This document shows positions 37,216 through 51,400 of a stretch of 64,000 nt of DNA, piece after piece. Every line of letters starts with the position of its first letter. The first letter of the stretch is position 1. The notes below the pieces were generated by a model that worked only from the letters and a program-made list of their open reading frames with translations, was not told the origin of the DNA and did not search any database. This DNA comes from Chondrosia reniformis. Lineage: Eukaryota > Porifera > Demospongiae > Chondrillida > Chondrillidae. The stretch is from the NCBI GenBank assembly GCA_947172415.1, contig OX359202.1:3818001-3882000 (forward strand). Reading direction: 5' to 3'. The position numbers were made by a program, and so were the translations under genes.

Positions 37216-39357
37216 TTCAACTAGTATATACAACTACTAAATGAACAGGAAACTAGTACATACAACTAGTACATAGCTACTACATACAATTAGTGTACAC
37301 ATACAACTAGTGTATACAACTAATACATACAATTAGTACATACAACTACTACATCAAACTACTACATACAACTACTACATCAAACTACTACATACAACCA
37401 GTACCTACAACTAGTAAATATAACTAGTACTAGTACATAGAACTAGTACATACAATTAATACATTAATGTAGTACTAACAACTAGTATATACAATGATGC
37501 CTACTTAGTACCTAATATAACTAGTACTAGAACTTACAACTAGTACATACAGCTAGCGCATACACATAGTGTAGGCAACTTGTACATACAGCTGTTACAT
37601 ACAACTACTACATATAACCAGTACATACACATATAACTAGTATTTAAAAATAGTACATACACCTAGTACATACAACAAGTACATACAAAACGTACATAAA
37701 ACTAGTACATACAACTAGTACACACAACTAGAAACTAGTACATACACCTAGTTTATAGAACGAGTGCATAATACTAGAACATACAACTTGTATATACAAC
37801 TAGTACATAGCAACTACATACAACTAGTATATACATACAACTAGTACGTACAACTGGTTCATAATTAATACCTACAACTTGAACATAACTAATACAAACA
37901 ACTTTTGCATAGTATGAGTACATGAAACTAGCATATTCAACTACTACATAAACAGCAAACTACTATATATATAAATACAACTAGTACATAGCTAGTACTT
38001 ACAATTAGTATATACATACACCTAGTACATACAACTAGTACAAACAATTAGTACATACAACTACTACATACAACCGATACCAACATCTAGTAAATATAAC
38101 TAGTACTAGTACATAGAACTAGTACATAGAACTAGTATGTTAAAGTAGTACTAACAACTATTACAACCAACTAATTCCTACTTAGTACCTTCTATAACTA
38201 GTTCTAGAACCTACAAATAGTACATACAATTAGTACATACAATTAGCACATACAACTAGTACTTTCAACAAGTACACACACATACTACATATAACTAATA
38301 TATAAATATATAACTAGTACATAAGAATAGTACATAAACATAGTACATACAACTAGAAACTAGTACATTTAACTAGTCCAGACAACTGGTATATACATAC
38401 AATTAGTACATACAACTAGTACATACAAGCAGTACATAAAATTCGTAGGTACAACTAGTTCATAAATTAGTAACTAGTAAATATGATTAGTAAATGCGAC
38501 TAGTGTATACAACTAGTACATACAACTAGTGAATGCAACTAGTACATGCAACTAGGACATTATACCTAGTACGTACACCTACTGCATATAACTAGTTCAT
38601 ACACCAATACCTAGTAAATGTAAATAGTACATACAACTAGTACATACAGCTAGCGCATAAAACTAGTACATATAACTAGTTCACACACATATAAATAGTA
38701 CTTGCAAAAAGTAAATTCATCTAGTACATACAACTAGAATCTAGTACATACAACTAGAACATACAACTAGTATATACATGCAACTAGTACACAGAATGTG
38801 TAAATACAATTAGCACATGCAATTATTGTATACAACTTAAACATACAACGATTACCTGATATATAGGTATAATATAGCTAGTTTTAGTACATACAACTAG
38901 TACATACAACTAGTACTTTCAACTAGTACATATAACTAGTACACACACTTACTACATATAACAAATACATAAAAATATAACTAGTTCAAATAAATAGTGC
39001 ATCCAAATAGTATATTCAACTAGTACCTAAAACTAGTAAATACAACTAGAAACCAGTATATACAACTAGTATATATATAAAATTAGTACATTTAACTAGT
39101 ACATACATCTGGCATATACATACAACTAATATACACCTAGTTCATAATATTAATAGGTACAACTATTTCATACAACTATAAACTACTACATATAACTAGT
39201 ACATGCGATTTGTACATACAACTAGTACATAAAACTAGTTCATAAAACTAGTATATAGCTAGAACAAAGAACTAGTGCATACATCTTGTACATACAACTG
39301 GTTCATATCTAGTACATACAACTAGTAAACACAACTAGTACATACAATTAGTACATA

Positions 39358-39771
39358 GAATTAGTAAATACAACCAGCTAATACAGCTGGTACATACAAG
39401 TAGTACATATACCTAGTACATACACATATATATAGTACATATAAATAGTACGTACAACTAGTATATATAACTAGTAGAAACAACTAGTACATACACCCAG
39501 CACATACAAATGTAACGAGTACATATAAGCAGTACATACAACTAGTACATACAATTAGTACATAGAATTAGTAAATACAACCAGCTAATACAGCTGGTAC
39601 ATACAAGTAGTACATATACCTAGTACATACACATATATATAGTACATATAAATAGTACGTACAACTAGTATATATAACTAGTAGAAACAACTAGTACATA
39701 CACCCAGCACATACAAATGTAACGAGTACATATAAGCAGTACATACAACTAGTACATACAAATAGTACATA
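39358..39771 (+). repeat. 207-bp higher-order repeat, two near-identical copies
   Basis: GAATTAGTAAATACAACCAG starts at 39358 and again at 39565, and the following 200 bases match almost perfectly. The near-identity points to a recent local duplication. Confidence 0.92.
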
Positions 39772-40300
39772 CAAATAGTATTGAGTACATACAACTAGTA
39801 CATACAACTAGTGCATACAATTAGTACACACATATAGTACATACAGCTAGTAAATATAACTAGTACATACTACAAGTACATAAAACTAGTACATATAACT
39901 GGTACAAAACTAGTACATACAACTATTACATACCAATAGAACAAACAATTAGTAAATACAACTATTACATTAACTTTTACATACAGCTAGTACACTAAAA
40001 CTACTAAATATAACTAGGACTAGTACATAAAACTAGTGAATACAACTAGTACAAACAACTAGTACATACAACTAGTGCATGCAACTAGTACACAAAACTA
40101 GTTCATATCAAATTGTACCCACAACTAGTACATACAATTAGTATATAAAACTAGTACATTCAACTAGTCCATACATCTACGACACAAAGCAAGGACATAT
40201 AACTAGTACATACACCTACTGCATATAACTAGTAAGTTCACATACCTTGTAATTATAAATAGTACATGCAACTAGTACATACAACTAATACATGAAACTA

Positions 40301-40390
40301 CCGCCCCCCGAATTTAATCGTAACATGAAGCCATACATAAATCGCGTTATGAAAACAATAGAGGGGGCTGCCACAGGCAGCCCCTAAAAA
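40301..40390. mobile_element. 90-bp GC-ended miniature element, deletion derivative
   Basis: It begins CCGCCCCCCGAATTTAATCG and ends with the hairpin GGGGCTGCC-ACA-GGCAGCCCC followed by TAAAAA. It equals the two ends of the module at 32900-33285 joined with about 290 bp removed. The 3' hairpin followed by CTAA recalls Helitron ends, but in Helitrons the hairpin normally lies some 10 bases before CTRR, so this is only a hint. No coding capacity. Confidence 0.7.
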
Positions 40391-40805
40391 TATAAATAGT
40401 ACATACAACTAGTACATACAGCTTGTGCATAAAACTAGAACATATAACTAGTACACAAACATATAACTAGTACAAACAAATAGTAAATACAACTAGGACA
40501 TACAACTAGTACGTACAACTAGTGCATGCAAATAGTATATGCAACTACTATCTAGTACATACAACTAGAACATACAACTGGTACAAAGCTAGTACATACA
40601 ACTAGTACACAGAACATGTACATACAATTAGCACAAACAAGTAGTACTTTCAACTAGTACATATAACAGGAACACACACCTTCTACATATAACTAATACA
40701 TATACATATAACTAGTATATCTGAATAGTACATACACATAGTACATATAACTAGTATATATATAAAACTAGTACATTTAACTAGTACATACAAATGGTAT
40801 ATGCA
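40391..40805 (+). repeat. 13-bp satellite, forward block F8
   Basis: A short forward array between two insertions. No gene is seen. Confidence 0.92.
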
Positions 40806-41051
40806 AGAGAATAATAAAAATTTTCTACAAAAATAGTGAAGAGTGTAGGGATGGCACAAAAAGCACAGAAACAAGAAAGGGATGTTACACAGTGAAGCAT
40901 TAGCTATATATTCATGAATCATACAACACCTTTGCTTGTAGGATTCATGCATAGCTAATGCTTCACTGTGTAACATCCCTTTCTTGTTTCTGTGCTTTTT
41001 GTGCCATCCCTGCATCTTCACTATTTTTGTAGAAAATATTTATTATTCTCT
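40806..41051. repeat. Long inverted repeat (hairpin), arms about 112 bp
   Basis: AGAGAATAATAAA at 40806 pairs with the complement ending at 41051, and the arms include TAGGGATGGCACAAAAAGC against its reverse complement near 41000. The loop of about 20 bases is ATACAACACC plus TTTGCTTGTAG. The left arm has TGTAGGG where the right complement has TGCAGGG; few other differences are seen. Confidence 0.9.
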
Positions 41052-41544
41052 AGTTTCTGTACTTTTTATGGAGCATAAGCTAGAAATTCTAAACCCATTT
41101 TGGTTACGCAATCGTCAACTGAATATGACATAATTAAAATGGCGACTTTATTGAGGCCTTGACTCTGTGGCCATGAAAATCGTCATACTCAATAATAGCG
41201 TTATCGCTTTCGCTTCTACAAAAGAATACAGCTCAGAAAATTTAGAGTATTTTCGCTTAAGTAGTAGTCCGAAGGCTTATTTCGTTTTTTAGTTACAGTG
41301 GGCAAAGAAGATGAAGAAGAAGATGAAGAAGAAGAAAACGAAAATGGGAAATTTCAAAGTTCGTTCATTTGAGAGCGGAAAACGGTCGCTTCCCTTAAAG
41401 GCCAGTTTATAGCATGGCTGGTCTATGTTTAACTATACATAGCCTTTTTCGGCGATTTTCAGCCTATTTCGGATTTTCGCTCATATACAAAACAAAACAA
41501 CCGGTACCATCCCTACATAGAGAGTACTACCGCACTCTCTGATA
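40806..41544. mobile_element. Foldback DNA element C (non-autonomous)
   Basis: A long hairpin (40806-41051) lies at one end, and the family terminus GGTACCATCCCTACATAGAG plus the 9-bp-stem hairpin (41519-41540) at the other, closing with GATA. The interior (41052-41500) is unique, A+T rich and holds a purine tract of GAA/GATGAA repeats at 41308-41350. The open frame of 112 codons crossing 40683-41021 is read through the palindrome and satellite and is not a gene. It shares GTAGGGATGGCAC and GAAACAAGAAAG words with elements A and B. Confidence 0.75.
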
Positions 41545-44500
41545 CAACTAGTACATACAACTAGTACATACAAGTAGTACATAAAATTCGTTCATAAAAT
41601 TAGTAACTAGTAAATATAATTAGTACATGCGACTAGTACATTCAACTAGTACATATAACTAGTACATACACCTAAACCTAGTAAATGTAAATAGTACATA
41701 CAACTAGTACATACAGCTAGCGCATATAACTAGTACAAATAATTAGTACACACACATATGAATGGTACATACCAAATAGTACACACACCTAGCACATACA
41801 ACTATATAGTACGTACAACTAGTATATACAACTAGTAATTATAGCGAGTTTTAGTACATACAAGTAATACATACAACTAGCACTTTCAACTAGTACACAT
41901 AACTAGTAAATAAAAATAGAAACTAGTACATACAACTAGTACATAAAATTAATAGGTACAACTAGTTCATACAACTAGTAACTAGTACATATAAGTAGTA
42001 CATGCGACTAGTACATACAACTAGTACAAACAACTAGTGCATACAACTAGTTCACAAAACTAGTATATAGCTAGTACAAGGAACTAGTGCATACATCTTG
42101 TACATACAACTGGTTCATGTCCATTACATACAACTAGCATACACAACTAGTTCATTGAATTAGTAAATACAAACAGCTAATACAGCTAGTACATACAAGT
42201 AGTACATATACCTAGAACATACACATATATATAGTACATATATATAGTACGTATAACTAGTATATATAAATAGTTCAAACAACTAGTACATACACCCAGT
42301 AAATGCAAATGTAACAAGTACATATAAGTAGTACATACTACTAGTACATACAACTAGTACATATATATAGTACATACAACAATTACACAAAACTGTGACA
42401 TACACTAGTACATATAACTAGTACAGTAAACTGGTTCACACAACAAACAAGGAAATCATGGAACTAGTACATTCCTAGTACCTAGTATAATTTGTACTAG
42501 AACTTAAAACCAGTTCAAACTTCTAGTACATACATTTAGTACATACAATTAGGCAATAGTACATACAACTAGAACATACAACTAGAAACTAGTAACTACT
42601 ACATACCTAGTACATACAATTAGTACATAGAACTAGTTCAAACAATTAGAACATACAACTACTTCATACACCTAGTACATACAACTGGTACATACAACTA
42701 GAAATAGTGGCTACTACATACCTAGTACATACAATTAGTACATAGAACTAGTTAAAACAATTTAGAACATACAACTACGACATACACCTAGTATATATAA
42801 CTGGTACAACCACTAGAAACTAGTAACTACTACATACCTAGCACATACAATTAGTACATAGAACTAGTTCAAACAAACAGAACATACAACTACTACATAC
42901 ACCTAGTATATACAATTTGTACATACAATTAGTACATACAACTAGTACATACAACTAAACTATACAACTATTAACCAGTACATACAACTAGTACATGCAA
43001 ATAGGACATACGAATCGTACTTGCAACTAATAAATACAACTAGTACATATAACTGAAACTAGAACATAAAATTAGTACATACAACTACTACTAACAACTA
43101 GAAACGAGTACATACAACTGGTACATTAAACTAGTACGCACAACATGTACATGCAACTAGTATATGCAACTTGTATATACAATTAGTAGATATAATTAGT
43201 ACTTATAACTAGTACATACAAATAGTAACCAAAACATACAACTAGTACATTGAACTACTCCACACAACTTGTACATAAAACTAGTAAATAGTACAATCAG
43301 CTAGGACATACAACTGGTATATACAACTAGGACATACAACTGGTATATACAACTATATATTGTCATATAACTACTTTACATAACAAGTACATACAAGGAG
43401 TTACCAGTACATATAACTATACAGTACCTACCTGGTACCTAGCTTTACTAGTACTAGAACCTACAACTAGTACATACAACTAGTGCATACAATTAGTACA
43501 CAAAAATAGTACATACAGCTAGAAAATATAACTAGTATATACTACTAGTACATAAACTAGTTTATAGAACTATTACATGCAACAAGTATCTGTACATACA
43601 AATAGAACCTAACTAGTACATAGTATAACTAGTTCAAGAATCAACAACTGGTACATACACATAGTCCATACAACTACTACTTACAACTAGTCCATACAAC
43701 TAGAAACTAGTAAACACTACTAATTCATAGAACGAGTACATAATACTATACAGAACATACAACTTGAATATACATCCAGTACTTAGCTAATATTAGCAAA
43801 TAGTATATAAAAACAACTATTACGTACAACTGGTACATAACCAGTACATAAAAATAGTACATACTGCTAGTACATACCTAATAGTAAACACATACAGCAC
43901 ATACAATTAGTACATAAGACTAGTACATTCAACTAGTCCATACAACCAGGACAAACAGCTTTGACATTTAACTAGTACATACACCTACTACATAAAAATA
44001 ATAAATACACATTGCTTGTAATTATAAATAGTATATACAACTAGTACATACAACTAGTACATAAGACTAGTACACACAACTAGTACATACAACTAGAAAC
44101 TAATATATACAACTAGCTCACAGAATGAGCACAAAATACTAGAATGTACAACTTGTATATACAACTAGTACATAACTACTACACACAACTAGGAAAAACA
44201 ACCAGGATATATAAATAGTACATACACCTACTACATATAACTAGTACTTACACTTTTATCTAATAATTATAAATAGTACATCCAACTAGTACATACAACT
44301 AGTACATACAACTAGTATCTACTACACACAACTAGTACCTTCCTAGCACCTAGTATAACTAGTACAAGAACCTACCACTTGTTCATACAACCAGTACATA
44401 CAACTAGAACATACAACAAGTAAATAGCTAGTACATACAACTAGTATATACATACAACTAGGCCATACAACTAGTAAATATAACTAGTACTGGTCCATAC

Positions 44501-45465
44501 AATTACTACATACAACTAGTACTTGCAATGAGTACATATACCTAGTACACAAATCTACCACATATAACTATTATATAAAAATATAACTAGTACATATAAA
44601 TAGTACATAAACATAGTACATGCAAGTAGTTCATACAACTACTAGAACATAGAACGTGTACATAAAACTAGGACCTACAACTAGTACACACTTACTACAT
44701 ATAATTAGTACATAAATATTTAACTAGTACATATGAATAGTGCATCCATATAGTATATATGACTAGTACATAAAACTAGTACATGCAACTTGAAACTAGC
44801 AAATACAACTAATATATACATAAAACTGGTACATTTAACTAGTTCATACATCTAGTTTTTACAATTAGATCGTACAATTAGTTCACAAAACTATTAACTA
44901 GTACATATAACCAGTCCATGCAACTAGTACATACAACTAGTACATACAACTAGTTCATAAAACTAGTATATACATCTAGTTCATACAACTAGTTTTTACA
45001 ATTAGTACGTACAACTAGTTCATACAACTAGTAACTAGTACGTATAACCAGTACATTCAACTAGCACACACAACTAGGACAAACAACTAGGACAAACAAC
45101 TAGGATATATAACCAGTACATACACCAACTACATATAACTAGTAAATACACATATACCTTGTAAATATAAATAGTACATACAACTAGTACATACAGTTAC
45201 TGCATACAATTAGAATATATAACTACTTCTCAAACATATAACTACTACATAAATATAACTGCTACTTATAAATAGTACATATGACTAGTACATACACATA
45301 TAACTAGTACATAAATTTAATATATACAACTAGTACAGAAAACTAGTTCACACAAACAAACAAGTAGTTCATAGAACTAGTACATTCTTAGTACCTAGTA
45401 TAACTTGAACTAGAACCTAAAACTAGTTCAAACATCTAGAACATACAACTAGTACATACATCTAT
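41545..45465 (+). repeat. 13-bp satellite, forward block F9
   Basis: A forward array of 3.9 kb with three copies of an approximately 116-bp unit (42586-42930) and the TTCAAACATCTAG landmark near 45427. It shares a collinear stretch near 43.0-43.5 kb with 5.2-5.7 and 56.1-56.6 kb. No gene is seen. Confidence 0.93.
42586..42930 (+). repeat. About 116-bp higher-order repeat, three copies
   Basis: The word ACATACCTAG starts at 42601, 42716 and 42832 (115 and 116 bp apart), followed each time by TACATAGAACTAGTT. About nine 13-mers make one unit. Confidence 0.88.
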
Positions 45466-48400
45466 TTATAATTATTAGGTAAATGTGTATGTACTAGTTA
45501 TATGTAGTAGGTGTATGTACTATTTATATGTCCTAGTTGTTTTTCCTAGTTGTGTGTAGTGGTTTCATGTACTAGTTGTATGTACTAGTTGCATGTACTA
45601 TTTATAATTACAAGGTATGTGTACTTACTAGTTATATGCAGTAGGTGTATGTACTAGTTATATGTCCTAGCTGTTTGTCGTAGATGTATGGACTAGTTGA
45701 ATGTACTAGTTTTATGTACTAATTGTATGTACTAGTTGTGGGTACAATTTGATATGAACTAGTTTTGTGTACTAGTTGCATGCACTAGTTGTATGTACTA
45801 GTTGTTTGTACTAGTTGTATTCACTAGTTTTATGTACTAGTCCTAGTTATATTTAGTAGTTGTAGTGTACTAGCTGTATGTAAAAGTTTTATGTAATAGT
45901 TGTATTTACTAATTGTTTGTTCTATTGGTATGTACTAGTTGTATGTACTAGTTATTTACCAGTTGTATGTACCATGTGTATGTACCAGTTGTTGATTCTT
46001 GTACTAGTTATACTATTTACTAGGTAGGTTCTAGTTGTATGGACTAGATACTTGTTGCATGTACTAGTTGTATGAACTAGTTTTATGAACTAGTTGTGTG
46101 TACTGTTTATATGTTCTAGTTATATGTACCAGTTATATGTACTAGTTTTATGTACTAGTAGTACGTACTAGTTATATTTACTTGCTGTATGTACTATATA
46201 TGTGTACTAATTGTATGGACTAGTTTTATGTACTAGTTGTATGTATTCAATACTATTTGTATGTACTAGTCGAATGTAGCAGTCATTTGTACTAGTTGAA
46301 TGTATAAGTAGTGTGTAATTGTTGTATGTACTAGTTGTACGTTCTAGTTGTATGTACTAGTTGTATGTACTATTGCCTAATTGTAAGTACCAGTTGTTTG
46401 TACTAGATGTTTGAACTAGTTTTAGGTTCTTGTTCAGGTTATACTAGGTACTAGGAATGAACTAGTTCTATGAACTACTTGTTGGTTTGTGTGAACTAGT
46501 TTTCTGTATTAGTTGTATATACTAAATTTATGTAGTAGTTATATGTGTATGTACTAATCATATGTAAAAGTTATATGTACTAGTTTTATGTACTAGTTGC
46601 ATGTACTTGTGGTATGTACTAGTAGTATATACTAGTTGTAGGTTCTAGTCCTAATTATGCTAGGTACTAGGGAGGTACTAGTTGTATATACTAGATACTA
46701 GTTGTATGTACTAGTTATATATCCTAGTTGTATGTACCAGTTTTGTGTTATTGTTGTATGTATTAGTTGTATGTACTATTTATATGTACTAGTTGTATGT
46801 ACTAGTTGTATGTACTGCTTATATGTATTCGTTACATTTGTATGTGCTGGGTGTATGTACTAGTTGTTTGTACTAGTTATATATACTAGTTGTACGTACT
46901 GTTTATATGTACTATATATATGTGTATCTCCTAGGTATATGCACTACTTGTATGTACTAGCTGTATTAGCTGGTTGTATTTACTAATTCTATGTACTAAT
47001 TGTAGGTACTAGTTGTGTTTACTAGTTGTATGTACTAGATATGAACCAGTTGTATGTACAAGATGTATGCACTAGTTCTTTGTTCTAGCTATATACTAGT
47101 TTTATGAACTAGTTTAATGTACTAGTTGTATGTACTAGTTGTAAGTACAAATCGCATGTACTAGTTATATGTACTAGTTTCTAGTTGTATGAAATAGTTG
47201 TACCTATTAATTTTATGAACTAGGTGTATATTAGTTGTATGTATATACCAGATGTATGTATTAGTTAAATGTACTAATTTTATATATATACTAGTTGTAT
47301 ATACTGGTTTCTAGTTGTATTTACTAGTTTTAGGTACTAGTTGCATGTACTATTTGGATGCACTATTTATTTGAACTAGTTATATTTTTATGTATTTGTT
47401 ATATGTAGTAAGTGTGTGTACTAGTTATATGTACTAGTTGAAAGTACTAGTTGTATGTACTAGTTGTATGTACTAGAACTAGTTATACTTACTAATTTTA
47501 GGTACTCGTTGTATGTTTAAGTTGTATACAATAATTGCATGTGCTAATTGTATTTACAAGTTCTGTGTACTAGTTGCATGTATATACTAGTTGTATGTAC
47601 TAACTATGAATTAGTTGTATGTTCTAGTTGTATGTACTAGATACTAGTTGTATGTACTAGTTGTATTTACTAGTTGTAGGTACTGGTTGTATGTAGTAGT
47701 TGTATATACTAATTGTTTGTACTAGTTGTATGTACTAGGTGCAAGTATAAACTAATTGCAAGTACTAGCTATGTACTAGTTGTATGTATATACTAGTTTG
47801 CTGTTTATGGAGTAGTTGTAAATGCTAGTTTAATGTACTCATACTATGTGCAAGTTGTATGTATTAGTTATGTTCAAGTTGTATGTATTAATTATGAACC
47901 AGTTGTACATACTAGTTGTAGGTAGTTGCTATGTACTAGTTGTATATACAAGTTGTATGTTCTAGTATTATGCACTCGTTCTATAAACTAGGTGTATGTA
48001 CTAGTTTCTAGTTGTGTGTACTAGTTGTTTGTACTAGTTTTATGTACGTTTTGTATGTACTTGTTGTATGTACTAGGTGTATGTACTATTTTTAAATGCT
48101 AGTTATATGTGTATGTACTGGTTATATGTAGTAGTTGTATGTAACAGTTGTATGTACAAGTTGCCTATACTACGTGTATGCGGTAGCTGTATGTACTAGT
48201 TGTAGGTCCTAGTACTAGTTATATTAGGTACTAAGTAGGCATTAGTTGTATATACTAGTTGTTAGTACTACATTAACGTATTAATTGTATGTACTAGTTC
48301 TATGTACTAGTACAAGTTATATTTACTAGTTGTAGGAACTGGTTGTATGTAGTAGTTTGATGTAGTAGTTGTATGTACTAATTGTATGTATTAGTTGTAT

Positions 48401-51400
48401 ACACTAGTTGTATGTGTATACTAATTGTATGTAGTAGCTATGTACTAGTTGTATGTACTAGGCTCCTGTTCATGTAGTAGTTGTATATACTAGTTGAATA
48501 TACTAGCTGTATATACTAGTTGTATGTACTCGATACTATTTGTATGTACCAATCAAATGTAGTATTTATATGTACTAGTTGTATGTATTAGTTGTATGTA
48601 CTCGATACTATTTGTATGTACCAATCAAATTTAGTATATATATCTACTAGTTGTATATATTAGTTGTATGTACTAGTGACTAATTGTTTGTACTAGTTGT
48701 ATGTACTATTTTTTTGAAGTAAGTGTAGGTTCTAGTAAAAGTTATACTAGGAACTAGGAAGGAACTCGTTATATTTACTACTTGTTTGTTTGTTTGAACA
48801 AGTTTTATGGACTAATTGTATGTACTAGTTCTATGTCACAGTCGCATGTACTAGTTATATGTGCTAGTTACTAGCTCTGTGAACTAGTTGTACCTACTAA
48901 TTTTATGTACTAGTTGTATGTACTCTTTGTATATATGTATACTAGTTTTATGTACTTGTTAAATGTACTAGTGTTATATAGATACTAGTTGTATGGACTA
49001 GTTTCTAGTTGTATGTACTAGTTGTATGTAGTAGGTGTATGTACTAGTTATATGTCCTAGTTGTTTGTACTAGTTGTGTGTTCTAGTTGAATGTACTATT
49101 TAAATTACAATGTATATGTTTATTTACTAGTTATATGTAGTTGGTATATGTACTGGTTATATATCCTAGTTGTTTGTCCTAGTTGTATGTACTAGTTGAA
49201 TGTACTACTTATATGTACTAGTTAATAGTTGTGTGAACTAGTTGTACGACCTAATTGTAAATACTAGTTGTATGAACTAGTTGTTTGTATATAATAGTTG
49301 TATCAACTAAATACATGTGCTAGTTTTGTGTATATATTACTTGTAAGTACTATTTTATAGTTGCATGTACTATAATATATGGATGCAATAATCATATGTA
49401 CTAGTTTTATATTTATGTACTAATTATATGTAGTAGGTGTGTATTAGTTATAGGTCCTAGTTTTATGTACTCGTTCTATGTACTAGTTGTTGTATGAACT
49501 ATTTGTATGTACTATCTTTATGTACTATTTATATGTACAAGTTATATTTTTATGTATTAGTTATATGTTGTAGATGTGTGTACTAGTTATATGTACTAGT
49601 TGCAAGTACTAGTTGTATGGACTAGCTATGTACTAGTTGCAAGGACTAGTTGTATGTACTAGTTGTATGGACTAGTACTAGTTATATTTACTTTTTATAG
49701 ATATTAGTTTTATGTACTAGTTGTATGTATATACTAGTTGTATGAACTAGCTATGTACTGGTTATATATTCTAATTGTATGTACTAGTTGTATATACAAG
49801 TGGTAGGTTCTTGTACTAGTTATACTAGGTGCTAGGAAGGTACTAGTTGTATGTTGTAGATACTAGTTGTATGTACTAGTTGTATGTACTAGTAGTATGT
49901 CCAATTTATTATTATTAGGCAAAAGTGTATGTCCTAGTTATATGTGGGAGGTGTATGTACTATTTGTATGTCCTAGTTGTTTTTCCTAGTTGTGTGTAGT
50001 AGTTATTTACTAGTTGAATATTCAAGTTGGATGTTCTAGTATTATGTACTCATTCTGTGAGCTAGTTGTATATACTACTTTCTAGTTGTATGTACTAGTT
50101 GTATGTACTATTTATAATTATAAGGTATGTGTATTTACTAGTTATATGTAGAAGGTGTATGTATTAGTTATATGTCTTAGCTGTTTGTCGTAGTTGTATG
50201 GACTAGTTGAATGTACTAATTGTATTTACTATAATATATGGATGCATTAATCATATGTACTAGTTATATATGTATGTACTAATTATATAAAAAAAAATTG
50301 TTAAAAAAAATTGTATTTACTAGTTGTGGTTACTATTTGGCGTGTACTAGTTGTATGTACTATTTGTATGTACTAGTTATGTACCAGTTGAACGTAATAG
50401 TTGTATGTATATTCTAGTTGTTAATATTAGCTATATACTAGATGTATATTCAAGTTGTATTCTCTTTAGAGTATTATATACTCGTTCTAATAACTAGTAG
50501 TATTTACTAGTTTCCTGTTGTACGTCCTATTTGTAAGTACTTGTTATAAATACTATGTGTATTTGCCAGTTGTTGATTTTTGTACCAGTTATACTGTGTA
50601 CTAGGTAGGTTCTATTTGTATGTACTAGATACTTGTTGAATGTACTAGTTGTATGAACTAGTTTTATGAACTAGTTGTATGTACTGTATATGTACTAGTT
50701 ATATGTACCAATTATATGTACTAGTTTTATGTACTAGTAGTATGTACTAGTTATATTTACCAGCTGCATTTACTATTTGTGTGTACTAATTGTATGCACT
50801 AGTTGTATTTACTAGTTGTATGTATTCAATACTATTTGTATGTATTAGTCGAATGTAGTAGTTATTTGTACTATTTGAATGTATAAGTAGTGTGTGATTG
50901 TTGTATGTACTTGTTATATGTACTAGTTGTATGTACTATTGCCTAATTGTATGTGCCAGCTGTATGTACTAGATGTTTGAACTAGTATTAGGTTCTAATA
51001 CAAGTTATACTAGGTACTAGGAATGAACTAGTTCTATGAACTACTTGATTCTTGGTGTGAACTAGTTTTCTGTATTAGTTGTATATACTAAATTTATGTA
51101 GTAGTTAGATGTATATGTACTAGTCATATGTAATAGTTGTATGTACTAGTTATATGTACTAGTTGCATGTACTAGTTGTATGTACTAGTAGTATATACTA
51201 GTTGTAGGGTCTAGTCCTAATTATGCTAGGTACTAGGGAGGTACTAGTTGTATATACTAGACACTAGTTGTATGTACTAGTTACATGTACTGGTTATATG
51301 AACTAGTTACTAATTGTTTGAACTAGTTGTACCTATTAATTTTATGTACTAGTTGGATGTATATACCAGTTGTATGTACTAGTTAAAAGTACTAATTTTA

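Larger units (their letters stand above)
33456..40300 (+). repeat. 13-bp satellite, forward block F7
   Basis: A forward array of 6.8 kb interrupted by the 249-bp retroposon at 36166-36414. It contains the clearest local higher-order repeats: four copies of a 72-bp unit (36930-37215) and two of a 207-bp unit (39358-39771). The part from about 36.9 to 38.2 kb recurs near 8.7-9.7, 58.4-58.9 and, inverted, 47.7-48.7 kb. No gene is seen. Confidence 0.93.

Noticed and set aside
40683-41021. Open frame of 112 codons on the minus strand
   Set aside because: It spans satellite and the foldback hairpin; no domain or family pattern is present.
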